Numbered from the stretch's first letter, positions 16,997 to 27,119 are shown. The stretch: 64,000 nucleotides of DNA from an uncultured delta proteobacterium (GCA_903911145.1 CAIWCD010000048.1:234824-298823); one strand, 5' to 3'. Numbers and translations: made by a program. The notes: a model not told the origin generated them from the sequence alone.

Positions 16997-17377
16997 ATGC
17001 CCGATTCCGCCGAACAACGGCCTGACGATCTTCTCAGCCTGGCCCGCCGCTGGCTGGCCTGCTTCAGCACGCACGATCTCGAAACGCTGATCGGCCTCTA
17101 TGCTCCAGACGCGCGCCACACCTCGCCCAAGCTGCGCGCACTCCGGCCCGAGAGCGGAGGATATCTGATCGGGCAGGCGGCATTGCGCGACTGGTGGGCA
17201 GACGCCTTCGCGCGATTGCCGGGATTGAACTACGTCGAGGAGTCGCTGACGGCCAATCACGAGCGGGTCTTCATGGAATATCGCCGCTGCGTCCCCGGCG
17301 AGACCGACTCCTACGTCGCCGAGGTTCTCGAGGCCAGGAACGGCCGCATCGTCGCGAGCCGCGTCTATCACGGTTAA
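16997..17377 (+). CDS. SnoaL/NTF2-like protein
   Basis: 126 residues with the SnoaL-like pattern: 'ARRWLACFSTHDLETLIGLYAPDARHTSP', then 'GQAALRDWWADAFARLPGLNY', then beta strands ending 'AEVLEARNGRIVASRVYHG'. Such proteins are cone-shaped alpha+beta dimers that act as polyketide cyclases, epoxide hydrolases, isomerases or ligand-binding proteins, and the sequence alone does not tell which. It is divergent from the GT4 gene (70 bp between starts) and convergent with the HDOD gene. The start codon lies inside a perfect palindrome GGGCATATGCCC (16991-17002), and no Shine-Dalgarno is visible. Confidence 0.7.
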   Translation: MPDSAEQRPDDLLSLARRWLACFSTHDLETLIGLYAPDARHTSPKLRALRPESGGYLIGQAALRDWWADAFARLPGLNYVEESLTANHERVFMEYRRCVPGETDSYVAEVLEARNGRIVASRVYHG

Positions 17378-17433
17378 TAAAGACGGCCGTGGCGGCTCGA
17401 CGTGTTTTTTAGTTAAGTTAATCTCTGAAACGC

Positions 17434-18528
17434 TTAACTCGCGAGCTCCGTTGCCAACGAAGTAAAGCGGCGCACCTCGGTATCGAGTGCCTGCAATTGA
17501 ACGCGGCCCAGCTTGAGGAAACGCGCGCTCTCGTCGACCTCGGCGAAACGGGCAATCGTCATCGGGCGCGTGCGCAGGAGATGCAGCGCGGAGCAGAGGC
17601 GCACGATATGGACGACCTGGCTGTGCTCGCTCGCCGGAGCATCGCGGATGTGGTGTTCGGCGCAGACCTTCGACGCGCTCTCCGGCAGATTCCACGCACT
17701 GTGCGCGGCCGCGCCGATCTCGACGTGAACCTCCTCGAGCAGCGCATAGAGTTCGTCCTGGGTCATCTCCGGCCGCGCCGACTTTGTGCCGAGGGTGCTG
17801 GCGAGCACGCGCAGACCGATGGCCATTCCCACGTCGTGCAGCAACCCACCGAGGAAGGCCTGTTCGGCGCGAACCTTTCCGGTCGGCATCGAGAGTGCGA
17901 GCGCGCTCGAGGCAAGAGCGGTGGTCGTCGAATGAATAAACAGCTCGATCGCCATGGCACGATCGTCTGCATGGAGTGCGTTGCGTGATTCGAAGAGCGT
18001 CTTCATCGCCAGAGCCGAACCAATGCGCGAGACCTGCCGGATCCCCAGCCGCGCCACGGCCTCCTTCACGCTGGTCACGCGATTGGTCGCGCGATTCACG
18101 ACCGTGTTGGCGACGCGGAGCACCGCAATGGTCAGCGCCGGATCGATCGCAATCAACTCGGCCATTTCCGCAGGACCGGTATCCGGCTTGTTCTCCATCT
18201 CGAGCAGGCGCACCGCGACGTCAGGCAGCGTGCCGATTTCCGGAGAGGTGGCCGAGAACTCCGAGAGCAGCCACGCGGCGAGATCGCCATCGGCGACCTC
18301 GGGCTTCTGCTCGGGGAGCTTGAGCTGGAGGATATCCGCGATCGAACCGAGCCCCGGAGCGAGATATTCGGACTCCGGTGAACCGAACGCGGGAATGCGC
18401 ACCGACGAAGGCGGACTAGACGGAGTGGGTTTGCGCTCAAGCCATGCGACCACGGCGACCTCCTGGGCAAATTGCTCCGCGAACGCGCGAGCAGCAACAG
18501 GCCCATTGTGTCCAATCGGATCAATCAA
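17434..18528 (-). CDS. HDOD-domain signalling protein
   Basis: 364 residues. Residues approx. 110-300 form an HDOD domain: 'IGTLPDVAVRLLEM', 'IAIDPALTIAVLRVANT', 'VTSVKEAVARLGIRQVSRIGSALAMKTLF', 'AEQAFLGGLLHDVGMAIGLRV', and the C-terminal 'HVEIGAAAHSAWNLPESASKVCAEHH'. The last part keeps some HD-like histidines, but HDOD proteins generally lack phosphohydrolase activity and serve as scaffolds in chemotaxis, stress or c-di-GMP signalling. It is divergent from the REC-HD-GYP gene across about 220 bp, consistent with a shared signalling role. The N-terminal 90 residues are low complexity and unassigned. Confidence 0.85.
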   Translation of the reverse strand: MIDPIGHNGPVAARAFAEQFAQEVAVVAWLERKPTPSSPPSSVRIPAFGSPESEYLAPGLGSIADILQLKLPEQKPEVADGDLAAWLLSEFSATSPEIGTLPDVAVRLLEMENKPDTGPAEMAELIAIDPALTIAVLRVANTVVNRATNRVTSVKEAVARLGIRQVSRIGSALAMKTLFESRNALHADDRAMAIELFIHSTTTALASSALALSMPTGKVRAEQAFLGGLLHDVGMAIGLRVLASTLGTKSARPEMTQDELYALLEEVHVEIGAAAHSAWNLPESASKVCAEHHIRDAPASEHSQVVHIVRLCSALHLLRTRPMTIARFAEVDESARFLKLGRVQLQALDTEVRRFTSLATELAS

Positions 18529-18747
18529 GCAATTCTTTGACCGCGAAATGGCGCGCCGTTCCTTTCAACCGCGCGAGTCATCTGGGCAGCTCGTGCGCGC
18601 GAGCGGATTCGCGCGGATCACATCGATTCGTGCGGCTCGTTCAAGCGGCTCAAGAACGAGGGATATTGTCATTGGTCACGATCGTATCGCGGCCGCTCAT
18701 CGCTGGTTGACATCGCCCGCCGGCGCGACAGATGTTGGTGTTCTCCT

Positions 18748-19791
18748 ATGCGCATCGTGGTCGTCGACGATACCCCCGTCAATCTCACCGTCCTCTCGCA
18801 CCTGATCGCAAAGGTCGGGCGGCACGAGTCGGTGCTCTTCGAGTCGCCGCAGGAGGCGATGCGCTACTGCAAGGCGAATCCGTTCGACCTGCTGATTCTC
18901 GATTACATGATGCCGGACCTCGATGGCCTTGCCTTCCTCGCGGACATCCGTGCGACGGGAAACGAAGCGCCCATCCTGATGGTCACCGCGAGCTTCGACG
19001 CGGCGGTCCGGTACGAGGCGCTCGAGCGCGGCGCCAGCGACTTTCTCAATAAGCCGGTCGACAAGGTTGAGTTCATCGCCCGCGTTCGCAATCTGCTCGC
19101 GCTGCGCGAGAGCAGCGAGGCGCTCAAGAATCGCGCGGCCTGGCTCGACACAGAGGGCAAGAAAGCGACTGCGTCGATTCTCATGCGGGAGCGCGAGTCG
19201 ATCGCCCTGCTCTGCGGGGCCGCGGAATATCGCGACCCCGAGACCGGCGCGCATATCCATCGCATGGCGCACTACTCACGGCTCATCGCCGAGGAGCTCA
19301 AGCGCCCGCTCGCCGAACAGGCCGACCTCCTGGCAGCAGCGCCGATGCACGACATCGGCAAGGTCGGCACGCCCGACGCCATTCTGCTCAAGCCGGGCCG
19401 CCTCACGGATGACGAGATGGTGATCATGCGCCGGCACGCGAAGAACGGTTACGACATCCTCAGCCGCAGCGACGCCGAGTTGCTGCGGCTCGGTGCTCTG
19501 ATCGCGCTCAACCATCACGAGAAGTTCGACGGAAGCGGGTATCCGCAGGGGTTGACCGGCGAAGCGATTCCACTCGTGGGACGGATCGTCGCGGTCGCCG
19601 ATGTCTTCGATGCCCTGACGTCCGCGCGCCCCTACAAGGCCGCCTGGCCGCTCGCCGACGCGCGGGCGCACCTCGAAAAGAATCGCGGCTCGCACTTTGA
19701 CCCCGCTTGCGTCGATGCGTTCCTGCGACGCTGGGACGACATCCTCTCGATCCGCGAGCAGTTCCAGGACGAGGAACCGCAGCAACCATAG
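18748..19791 (+). CDS. Response regulator with HD-GYP c-di-GMP phosphodiesterase domain (RpfG type)
   Basis: 347 residues. Residues 1-120 are a receiver domain with the acidic pair 'VVDDTP', the phosphorylatable Asp in 'LLILDYMMPDLDG' (approx. residue 52), the Thr of 'MVTAS' and the Lys of 'LNKPVD'. Residues approx. 150-340 are an HD-GYP domain: 'IHRMAHYS', 'MHDIGKVGTPD', 'HAKNGYDIL', 'NHHEKFDGSGYPQGL' and 'IVAVADVFDALTSARPYK'. All the usual metal ligands and the GYP motif are visible, so it should hydrolyse cyclic di-GMP when phosphorylated. It heads a probable three-gene operon with FIST and hybrid-kinase genes (36 bp, then 4 bp overlap), so the kinase is its likely phosphodonor. Confidence 0.9.
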   Translation: MRIVVVDDTPVNLTVLSHLIAKVGRHESVLFESPQEAMRYCKANPFDLLILDYMMPDLDGLAFLADIRATGNEAPILMVTASFDAAVRYEALERGASDFLNKPVDKVEFIARVRNLLALRESSEALKNRAAWLDTEGKKATASILMRERESIALLCGAAEYRDPETGAHIHRMAHYSRLIAEELKRPLAEQADLLAAAPMHDIGKVGTPDAILLKPGRLTDDEMVIMRRHAKNGYDILSRSDAELLRLGALIALNHHEKFDGSGYPQGLTGEAIPLVGRIVAVADVFDALTSARPYKAAWPLADARAHLEKNRGSHFDPACVDAFLRRWDDILSIREQFQDEEPQQP

Positions 19792-19827
19792 CCGCGCCGG
19801 CCACCTGCGCGAGGAAGAGACCGCACG

Positions 19828-20985
19828 ATGTTGACGCAGCAGATTCTCATCGAGTCGAAGAGTGACCTGCCCTCGGCGATTCAATCGATCAACCTGGCGT
19901 CGGCTGATCTCGTCTTCGCGTTCGGAGCCGTGCCCTACTTCAGCGATCCCACGTTGCACGCGGCACTGCGCGCGCGATTTCCAGCAGCGAAGCTGCTCGG
20001 CTGTTCGACGGCCGGAGAGATCCGTGGAGCGCGCGTGTTCGACAACACCTGCGTGATCACCGCCATCGATTTCGAGGGCAGCGAGGTACGCGAAGCGACG
20101 ACCACGATCGAAGGCATGGCCGATTCGTTCGCAGCGGGTGAGCGCCTCGCGCGCGCACTTCCTCTCGAAGAGCTGCAGGGCGTCTTCGTCGTCGGCACGG
20201 GCGTGAAGATCAACGGCAGCGCGCTCGTCGCGGGAATGCAGAAGGTGCTCGGCGTCACCGTCAGCCTCTCGGGAGGGCTCGCCGCCGATGCGGGCGCGTT
20301 TCGCGAGACATGGACGCTGAGCAACAGCGGCGCGGCCAGCGACCAGCTCGTCGCCGTGGGTCTCTACGGCCAGCGCGTGCGGATCGGCTCGGGATCGTTC
20401 GGTGGATGGGAGCCATTCGGCCCCGCGCGGAAGGTGACGAGGAGCGACGGAAACGTCCTCTATGAGCTCGATGGAGAGCGAGCGCTCGACATCTACAAGC
20501 GCTACCTCGGCGAGCATGCCCGCTCGCTGCCCGGATCGGGCCTGCTGTTTCCCTTCGAGATGCTGACGAAGGACCGGGACCGGAGCGGAATCATCCGGAC
20601 CATCCTCGGCGTCGACGAGCAGGATGGCTCTCTCACCTTGGCGGGGGATATCGATCCGAATGGATATCTGAAGCTGATGCAGGCGAGCACCGACCGACTG
20701 GTCGAAGGCGCGGGCCGGGCCGCTGAGCGCTCCGCCGCGGCATCCTCGAAACTGGTCTCGCCGACGGTGGCGCTGCTGGTGAGCTGCATCGGTCGCAAAC
20801 TCGTGATGGGCGATCGCGTCGATGAAGAGGTCGAGGCCGTGGCGGGCCGCTTCTCGGATCAGAGCACCGTCGCGGGCTTCTATTCGAACGGCGAGATCTG
20901 CGCGGCAGAGGCGCATGGCGATTGCCGCCTGCACAACCAGACGATGACCGTCACCTGGATCGGCGAGAGCGCTGCGGCGGCATGA
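19828..20985 (+). CDS. FIST N/C domain sensory protein
   Basis: 385 residues. FIST_N features: '[40 protein letters not shown]', then '[19 protein letters not shown]', '[16 protein letters not shown]' and '[15 protein letters not shown]'. FIST_C features: '[21 protein letters not shown]', '[14 protein letters not shown]', '[24 protein letters not shown]' and '[14 protein letters not shown]'. FIST domains are soluble ligand-sensing modules associated with signal transduction, probably for small molecules such as amino acids. The Shine-Dalgarno GAGGAAG supports the ATG at 19828. The gene overlaps the hybrid kinase gene by 4 bp (ATGA), so the two products are probably made in a fixed ratio and act together. 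Confidence 0.9.
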   Translation: MLTQQILIESKSDLPSAIQSINLASADLVFAFGAVPYFSDPTLHAALRARFPAAKLLGCSTAGEIRGARVFDNTCVITAIDFEGSEVREATTTIEGMADSFAAGERLARALPLEELQGVFVVGTGVKINGSALVAGMQKVLGVTVSLSGGLAADAGAFRETWTLSNSGAASDQLVAVGLYGQRVRIGSGSFGGWEPFGPARKVTRSDGNVLYELDGERALDIYKRYLGEHARSLPGSGLLFPFEMLTKDRDRSGIIRTILGVDEQDGSLTLAGDIDPNGYLKLMQASTDRLVEGAGRAAERSAAASSKLVSPTVALLVSCIGRKLVMGDRVDEEVEAVAGRFSDQSTVAGFYSNGEICAAEAHGDCRLHNQTMTVTWIGESAAAA

Positions 20986-23723
20986 CAATCCACACCACGC
21001 TCGCAAGGCAGCTTCGGCGTTTCTGCGGCATCGACAGCGACGAGGCGATGCAACGTCTGCGCGAAGAGATTCGTGCGCTCGACGCGAGCACGTCGATCTC
21101 GCGCGGGCTGCGCGATCTCGTCGAAGGGCTGCCCCAACTGGTCGATCGCGTCGGCGGAACGTACGACCAGATGGAGCGGGACATCCGGCTGCGACACCGG
21201 AGTCTCGAGCTCACGTCCGAGGAGCTGACAGCGGCAAATGATCGGATGCGAGGCGATCTCGAGAGCCGCAATCGCATTCTCGAGTCGCTGCGACGCGCGG
21301 CCACCGGCCTGATCGAATCGCGTGGGACCGCTGCAACAGGAAGTCCGTCGGGCGACGCCGACCTCGAGACGCTCGCCGCGCTGCTGCCCGATCTCATCCG
21401 GCAGCAGGAGGAGACCCTCGACTTCGTGCAGGTCCTCGTCGAGTCGATCCCCGTGCCCGTCTACGTGAAGGATTCGGAGGGCCGCTACCTGCGACTCAAC
21501 CGCGCATTCGGCGAGATGTTCGAGGTCGAGCCGACAACGCTTATCGGCAAGACGCCAAACGAGTGGCTTCCGTCAGCGCGCGCCTCGATTCACGAGCAGA
21601 GAGAACGCGAGCTGCTCGAGACGCGCGAGAACAGCACCTACGAGTTCCTCTGGCAGGGCAAGAACGGCAGGTCGATCGACATCCTCTTCCGCAAGGCGGC
21701 GCTGGTGCGGCCGGACGGAACGTTCCTCGGCATCGTCGGGACAATCGTCGACATCACGACGCAGAAGCAGGCCGAGCGCGTGATGAAGGAAGCGCGCGAT
21801 GCGGCCGAGTCGGCCAACCGCGCCAAGAGCGACTTCCTCGCGAATATGAGCCACGAGATCCGCACCCCGATGAACGCGATCATGGGGATGACCGATCTGG
21901 CGCTGCAGCAGGAGCAGCTCACTCCGAATCTGCGCGAGTATCTGGAGATCCTGAAGTCGTCGTCGAACGCGTTGCTGACGATCATCAACGACATTCTCGA
22001 CTTCTCGAAAATCGAAGCGGGCATGCTCGACATCGAGTCGATCCCGTTCGACCTCTCGGCGGTCCTGTCGGAGACGCTGCGCACGCTGATGCTGCGCGCC
22101 GAGAGCAAGGGGCTCGAGCTCATTCTCGACGTCTCGTCGAAGCTGCCGGCGCGCGTGGTCGGCGACCCCGGACGGCTGCGGCAGATCCTGCTCAACCTCG
22201 TCGGCAATGCGATCAAGTTCACTGCCGAGGGAGAGATCATCGTTCGCGCGCAGGTGGTCGACGAGAGCGAGAACGAGCGGTTGCTCGCGATCACCGTCTC
22301 CGACACCGGCATTGGCATTCCAAAAGAGAAACAGGCGCTCATCTTCGAGGCCTTCGCGCAGGCGGACGCTTCCACCACGCGGCGATTCGGAGGCACCGGC
22401 CTCGGCCTCGCCATCACGCGGCAGCTCGCGCGGATGATGGGCGGCGACGTGGTCGTCGAGAGCGAGACAGGCAAGGGCAGTCGATTCACCGTGACGAGCC
22501 GCCTCAAGGCTGACGCGACGGGCGCCCCGCCCAGAGCGAGCCCGACCGTACTCGCCGGGGGCTGCATCATGGTGGTCGACGACAACATCACCAACCTTCG
22601 CTTGCTGCGCGAGAGGATCACGCGCTGGGGCGGGTCGGTTCTCGCGTTCGAATCGGGGAAGGCCGCCATCGCGTTTGCGAGCTGCAATCCCGGCGCGATC
22701 GACTGCGTGCTGATGGACCACGCGATGCCCGAGATGGATGGATTGAGCGTGACGCGGGACCTTCGTGCGCTGCCGGGATTCACGCACGTGCCGATCGTGA
22801 TGCTGTCGTCAGTCGGGCTGCAGAGCGTTGCCAACGTAATCGACGATTACGGACTCGCGAGTCTTCTGCTCAAGCCAGCGGCGCCGAGTGAGATCCTCAA
22901 CGCGATGACGGCGGCGATGGCGCACGAACCGACCCCCGCGCGCGCGGTGGCTGCCCGCGCGGAGCCCATCGCGCAAGTGCGTCCGCGCGGAGGCACCGTG
23001 CGCGTGCTGCTCGCGGAGGATCACGTCGTCAACCAGAAGCTCGCCGAGGCGCTGCTGCGGCTGTGGGATTACACCGTGGTCACGGTCGGAGACGGACGCC
23101 AGGCGGTCGAGCGGTTTCGCGCCGAGCCGTTCGACGGAATCCTGATGGACGTGCAGATGCCCGAGATGAGCGGGCTCGACGCCACGCGCGCCATCCGCGA
23201 ACTCGAGCAGCAGATGCCCGGTCACCACATTCCGATCATCGCCATGACCGCGAACGCGATGCGCGGCGATCGCGAGCGATGTCTGCAGGCGGGAATGGAT
23301 GACTACGTCTCCAAACCGTTCGAACCGAAGCAACTCGAGGAGACGCTGCGGCGGCTGTTGCGCAGCGGCCAACAGAATGCTGCCGCGCCGTTTGATTACG
23401 CCGGCGCGCTCAAGCGGGCAGACCCGGAGATTGTGACGCTCGTGGTCGGTGAGTTCCTCGTGGCGGCGCCGATCGATCTCGCGAAGATGCGCGCAGCGTT
23501 CACGCAGCGCGACTACGCAGTGCTGGCGCGTCTCGCGCACGGCATGGGCGGGCTGCTCGCGATCTTCAACGATCAGCCGGGATGCGACGTCTCGAAGGAT
23601 CTCGAACGAGTGGCGCGCAGCCAGCAGGTCGACGAGGCGGCCAGGCTGATCGAAAGCCTCGATCGCGACCTGACAAATCTGCTGCCCCATCTACAGGCGT
23701 TTGCGGCCGGGCTGCCGAAGTAG
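20982..23723 (+). CDS. Hybrid sensor histidine kinase (PAS-HisKA-HATPase-REC-REC-Hpt)
   Basis: About 913 residues, cytoplasmic, with no membrane helices. Order: an N-terminal helical region (1-140); a PAS domain (approx. 145-263, '[20 protein letters not shown]'); HisKA with the phospho-acceptor His in '[15 protein letters not shown]' (approx. 290); HATPase_c ('[10 protein letters not shown]', 'VSDTGIGI', '[10 protein letters not shown]'); a first receiver (approx. 529-646, '[11 protein letters not shown]'); a second receiver (approx. 672-793, '[12 protein letters not shown]'); and a C-terminal Hpt-like helix bundle with the likely His in 'LAHGMGGLL' (approx. 852). This is a BarA-like phosphorelay; the first receiver has an unusual 'HAMPEMDG' but keeps Asp and the 'LLKPA' Lys. 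The start ATG overlaps the FIST stop. The most likely output is the upstream REC-HD-GYP protein. Confidence 0.9.
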   Translation: MTIHTTLARQLRRFCGIDSDEAMQRLREEIRALDASTSISRGLRDLVEGLPQLVDRVGGTYDQMERDIRLRHRSLELTSEELTAANDRMRGDLESRNRILESLRRAATGLIESRGTAATGSPSGDADLETLAALLPDLIRQQEETLDFVQVLVESIPVPVYVKDSEGRYLRLNRAFGEMFEVEPTTLIGKTPNEWLPSARASIHEQRERELLETRENSTYEFLWQGKNGRSIDILFRKAALVRPDGTFLGIVGTIVDITTQKQAERVMKEARDAAESANRAKSDFLANMSHEIRTPMNAIMGMTDLALQQEQLTPNLREYLEILKSSSNALLTIINDILDFSKIEAGMLDIESIPFDLSAVLSETLRTLMLRAESKGLELILDVSSKLPARVVGDPGRLRQILLNLVGNAIKFTAEGEIIVRAQVVDESENERLLAITVSDTGIGIPKEKQALIFEAFAQADASTTRRFGGTGLGLAITRQLARMMGGDVVVESETGKGSRFTVTSRLKADATGAPPRASPTVLAGGCIMVVDDNITNLRLLRERITRWGGSVLAFESGKAAIAFASCNPGAIDCVLMDHAMPEMDGLSVTRDLRALPGFTHVPIVMLSSVGLQSVANVIDDYGLASLLLKPAAPSEILNAMTAAMAHEPTPARAVAARAEPIAQVRPRGGTVRVLLAEDHVVNQKLAEALLRLWDYTVVTVGDGRQAVERFRAEPFDGILMDVQMPEMSGLDATRAIRELEQQMPGHHIPIIAMTANAMRGDRERCLQAGMDDYVSKPFEPKQLEETLRRLLRSGQQNAAAPFDYAGALKRADPEIVTLVVGEFLVAAPIDLAKMRAAFTQRDYAVLARLAHGMGGLLAIFNDQPGCDVSKDLERVARSQQVDEAARLIESLDRDLTNLLPHLQAFAAGLPK

Positions 23724-23762
23724 CGCGATCCCGATTTCGCGCGCGCGGAGAGGTGCGCTGGC

Positions 23763-24416
23763 CTATTGCACGAGAAGGATCTGATCGGTGGTCGGGTCGA
23801 TTGCGTAGAGGCTCTCGCCGTCCGGGGAGATCACGAAGTCGCTCACCCCAGGTGGCAGCAGGACGGGCGATTCCGGTTGTCCATACTTTCCGGTGTCCGG
23901 ATCAATTGGCAGTCGGACAAGTTGCACGCTCGACGCTGTGCGGGAGGCGAGGAAGTAGAGCCGTCGTCCGCTCGTCACCGTGTGCAGAAAGTGGTTCCCG
24001 GGATTCAGATCGAGCGGATAGGGAAACTCGGCCAGCGCGGTCGATCCACCGTCCTGCTGAACAACCGAAGAGGCAACGCCCACGGGATCACTCGCTGGAA
24101 TCTGCAGATAGTAGACAGCGCCCTGCGCACTTGTTGAATCGACAAAGTCGACCCCATCCGAGGCGAACGCGGCCAGCGCTGGAGCTCCGTGCAGGAGCGC
24201 AGGCAGCTCGTCGAAAATCTGAACGCCACCGCGATCGCTCATGGCGACGAGTCCCGTATTGGCACTCCCGGCCTGTACCCAGTCGACTCTCGGGTTGCCG
24301 ACGTTGGCGGCGTAGAGCGGGTAGATGGACGGCGTCTTCTGTACGGAGAGACTCGCGGTGGCGTTGAGGAGCGCCGCGGAGAAGCAGGAGCAATCAGGAC
24401 CCGCATCCTGAGAAGG
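23763..24416 (-). pseudogene. 3' part of the TIG/propeller lipoprotein beyond an in-frame amber codon
   Basis: This is the direct in-frame continuation of the gene ending at 24417. After the TAG at 24419-24417 the same frame runs on for 217 codons, starting 'PSQDAGPDCSCFSAALLNAT' and ending 'YAIDPTTDQILLVQ'. It has the same propeller-like content as the upstream part ('FVDSTSAQGAVYYL', 'GRRLYFLASRTASSVQLVRL', 'FVISPDGESLYAIDPTTDQI'), so the stop interrupts one original gene of about 841 codons. It could be a nonsense mutation (broken gene), a sequencing error or programmed readthrough. An internal ATG at 24242 would give an in-frame 159-residue product, but no good ribosome binding site was seen for it. 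Confidence 0.75.
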
Positions 24417-26240
24417 CTATACAATGGAAACCGTCTGGCCACTCGGCGTGACCTGGATCTCCGGAACGCTGCCCTGCCCAGTTGGGATGCTCCACGCCTG
24501 CTCCGGATCTTCCACCAGAACGGGCGCAGCAAATGCCGGCAACACTCCGTCCAGGTAGCGAAGCTCAAGTCCGTGCCTGGCATAAATGAACGGCTCATCC
24601 TGCTTGGTGGCGAGCGCATCGATCCCGGGCGGAGCAAGGCGCGAGTCGTGCTGCAGAGGTCCGTGCAGCTCGCTGTCGAGTTGCTCGATGCGGTTCACCA
24701 TATGCGCTGCGACCAGAAGCTCGCGACGGGCCATACCCGCTGCATCGCCCGGCCGAGTGCGCAGCGCCGGCGTGGCGAGCCCAAGATGCAACGGCAGGAA
24801 ACCCAACGAAGCCCCGGTGATCTCGGCAACGATTTCGGTTCCACCGAGAGCCGCGATGTAGAAAAGCCCGGAGCCGTTGCCTCCTTGCTTTGCGGCCCCC
24901 GCCTCCGCGCCGTCGAGTGCACTGAAGCTGCGCAGTCGGGGCGTCGTTGGGTCAAACCCATCGAGCATCACCACGCCAGAGGGGCTTCTCGTCGAGGCCA
25001 TCAACTTCTGATCAGCGGACGAATAGGCCAGTGCAACCACGTTCCCCTGGACCATTTTGATTGAAGAGCCGAAGTTGAGCTGATCTCCGTCCAGGCTGAA
25101 GCCTTGGAGGATCCCACTCCCGTAGATTGCAGCGTAGACGACGCCGAGCCGCGCCTGAGCGTCCAGGGAGCCGCCAGCCACTGCGCCATACGTCCCGCCT
25201 TCGAGACCCGCATCCGCCGGTGGGCCGAACCCGCCATCGGCGGCGTCGAGGATCTGAAGCCGGGAATCAAGACTGAGTATGAAGCGCGACCCACCGAGCC
25301 CGCCAACCCACGCGGGCGCCGAGTGGTTCGCCGTCAACACAAGGGCTGGGGGGCGCACCGAGGGAGGTTCTGCAGAGAGATCGACCGTCCAGATCGAAAA
25401 GTCGGTCTTGACCACGGCCAGCGCGCCATCCGGCGAGACGGCCACGGTGGGAAATCCGCTCACCGCATCGCCTCCGCTGAGGATCGAGTGCAAGCAAGCT
25501 GGCGAGAGTGTTGCGAAGGGGCCGCCATCCACTCCCTGCTGAAAACGAAGCAGAGCGAGATCGCCGGCCACAGCCCCGCTGCAGGCAGAACCAACCAGCT
25601 CCGAATCCTCTGAGATCGCGAAGACGGTCGATGGGGCTCCACGATTGGCGGGCGAGCTCGTCATGGCGATGTCACTCGCGCCTCGCGGCACGAGCACCTG
25701 GCGCGGAGCGGACGCTCCCGGGTCGACAACCGCGGCCCACCCGTAGTCCGCTGAGAACATCACGACGCCTTGATCTGGAAATGGGAGAGGAAGCGCCCGA
25801 TCGATCTGCACGCGCATGTCCACGACTCCGGTCACGGCGCCGAGGCGCAGCCGCCCGAATCCCAGAGACGTGAACGCGCCGGGCATCGAGGCGACTCCCG
25901 TCGGGGCGGTGACCGCGATCGGCACCACCCCGAGCGGCGCATCATCGGGGACGACGACCTCGGCGGAGAAGGAGTTCCGCGTCTGCTCCAGTTTCAACGG
26001 CGTGGTCGAGGAGCTGGAACCGAAGCGGATCTGAACATCGCTCGGCGAGGTCGCGCCCCAGCCGTTGCCAGTCACAGTCACGTGCGCGCCGGCCCAGCCA
26101 GAGCTGGGAGTGGCAGCCGTCACCCGGATCACGTTCGCCGTCGGAACCGCCAGGTCGCGGGTACAGCCCGGCGCGCCGATCGACAAGAGGCCGACGGCGC
26201 ACGCGGCGAGCAACAGCGAAGCAGACCCGGACATCCTCAT
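24417..26240 (-). CDS. IPT/TIG-domain lipoprotein with propeller-like repeats, stopped early by TAG
   Basis: About 607 residues from the ATG at 26240, which has an AAGGAG Shine-Dalgarno 7 bases upstream; a start at 26288 is less likely. The signal peptide ends in the lipobox 'SIGAPGC'. Residues approx. 30-110 are an IPT/TIG Ig-like fold ('SSGWAGAHVTVTGNGWGATSPSDVQIRFG', 'VVPDDAPLGVVPIAVTAPTG'). The rest is a beta-propeller-like region of repeated 'VAVSPDGALAVVKTD', 'GVVYAAIYGSGILQGFSLDGDQL' and 'VVALAYSSADQKLMASTRSP' units, as in bacterial surface or cell-wall 40-residue repeats. The protein ends at a TAG after 'QVTPSGQTVSIV' while the same frame continues for another 217 codons with matching content (see the following entry), so this product is likely truncated. 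Probably an outer-membrane lipoprotein; the ligand is unknown. Confidence 0.75.
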   Translation of the reverse strand: MRMSGSASLLLAACAVGLLSIGAPGCTRDLAVPTANVIRVTAATPSSGWAGAHVTVTGNGWGATSPSDVQIRFGSSSSTTPLKLEQTRNSFSAEVVVPDDAPLGVVPIAVTAPTGVASMPGAFTSLGFGRLRLGAVTGVVDMRVQIDRALPLPFPDQGVVMFSADYGWAAVVDPGASAPRQVLVPRGASDIAMTSSPANRGAPSTVFAISEDSELVGSACSGAVAGDLALLRFQQGVDGGPFATLSPACLHSILSGGDAVSGFPTVAVSPDGALAVVKTDFSIWTVDLSAEPPSVRPPALVLTANHSAPAWVGGLGGSRFILSLDSRLQILDAADGGFGPPADAGLEGGTYGAVAGGSLDAQARLGVVYAAIYGSGILQGFSLDGDQLNFGSSIKMVQGNVVALAYSSADQKLMASTRSPSGVVMLDGFDPTTPRLRSFSALDGAEAGAAKQGGNGSGLFYIAALGGTEIVAEITGASLGFLPLHLGLATPALRTRPGDAAGMARRELLVAAHMVNRIEQLDSELHGPLQHDSRLAPPGIDALATKQDEPFIYARHGLELRYLDGVLPAFAAPVLVEDPEQAWSIPTGQGSVPEIQVTPSGQTVSIV

Positions 26241-26464
26241 CGACAGTCTCCTTGCGGCACAGGCTCGACGACGCGAACGGCGCGGCACTCTATGATCAAC
26301 TGCGCGGGAATGAGGGAATCGTCGGCTCCATGTGCAGCGCCTCGTGCAGCGCGCTGCGCGACCACGGTGGCACCTGCGCAGAGGCCTGGGCCAACAACGC
26401 CGAGGAGAGAGAGCGACCGCTTCACAACCTCACGCGAAGCTTGGGCCGCTGCTCGCGGAGACGA

Positions 26465-26947
26465 TCATCCGCGCCGTCGAGCCTGATCGCCCGAGGAGGA
26501 AAACATGGGCGGACGCGAGTCCGGTCCCTGCGAGGCATAGAGCGCTCGCGCCCAGGAGAGCGCCTCGTGGTAGTCGCCGAACACGCGGAACGCCATTCCC
26601 CGCGGCTTCACGAAGGCGAGGAAGACGGTCGCGACCGCACGGCCGAGCATGGTACCGCCGACGAGCGCAACTCCACAGACTGCAGTTGAATCCGCGTCGG
26701 TGTTGTAGACCTTGCGGGCCGCGCTATCGAGAGAGGCAACCCGATCGACGAACGCGATCACGGCCACGGGCCGACCTTCGCGGTGCCCGTGGTCGTTGAG
26801 GAAGCGCGCGTTGTCTCGCGCAGTCTCGCTCACTTCAATGGCGCCCTCGCGGGGCACGAGAGCAAGCACACCAGGCAGGACGGCGAAGTACTCCGCATTG
26901 GCCGTCTCGCCAACGCGGGCCCAGCGGCTGGTGTCAGGTGAGATCAT
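26465..26947 (-). CDS. Small STAS/SpoIIAA-like hypothetical protein
   Basis: 160 residues with no signal or membrane segment. The pattern 'SETARDNARFLNDHGHREGRPVAVIAFVDRVASLDSAARKVYNT', then 'AVCGVALVGGTMLGRAVATVFLAFVKPRGMAFRVFGDYHEALSWARAL', follows the alternating beta-alpha order of SpoIIAA/STAS-like proteins, which are common in myxobacteria and bind lipids or regulatory partners. The serine that anti-sigma-factor antagonists phosphorylate is not clearly placed, so a regulatory function is not supported. It is followed, 225 bp away, by the amber-interrupted lipoprotein on the same strand. Confidence 0.55.
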   Translation of the reverse strand: MISPDTSRWARVGETANAEYFAVLPGVLALVPREGAIEVSETARDNARFLNDHGHREGRPVAVIAFVDRVASLDSAARKVYNTDADSTAVCGVALVGGTMLGRAVATVFLAFVKPRGMAFRVFGDYHEALSWARALYASQGPDSRPPMFSSSGDQARRRG

Positions 26948-27119
26948 CTTGGCTCCACAGAATCCTCCCGCGCGACACAGCCGTCAACCTGGAGTCGATC
27001 GCGATGCGCGCCGAAGGTCGTACGCGGCGAGGCCTCGACGTTGCGGACTGTCGTCGACGACAGGGGCAACTCGCCCTCTCGCGCGGCGGGTGGAGGTGCG
27101 CGTCGCCGCGGATGCGCCG

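Noticed and set aside
17405..17439. Bidirectional terminator between NTF2-like and HDOD genes
   Set aside because: AGTTAAG/CTTAACT arms exist, but the poly-T tract stands on the wrong side of the stem and the right arm overlaps the HDOD stop.
19276..21006. 576-residue minus-strand frame
   Set aside because: Antisense of the HD-GYP and FIST genes.
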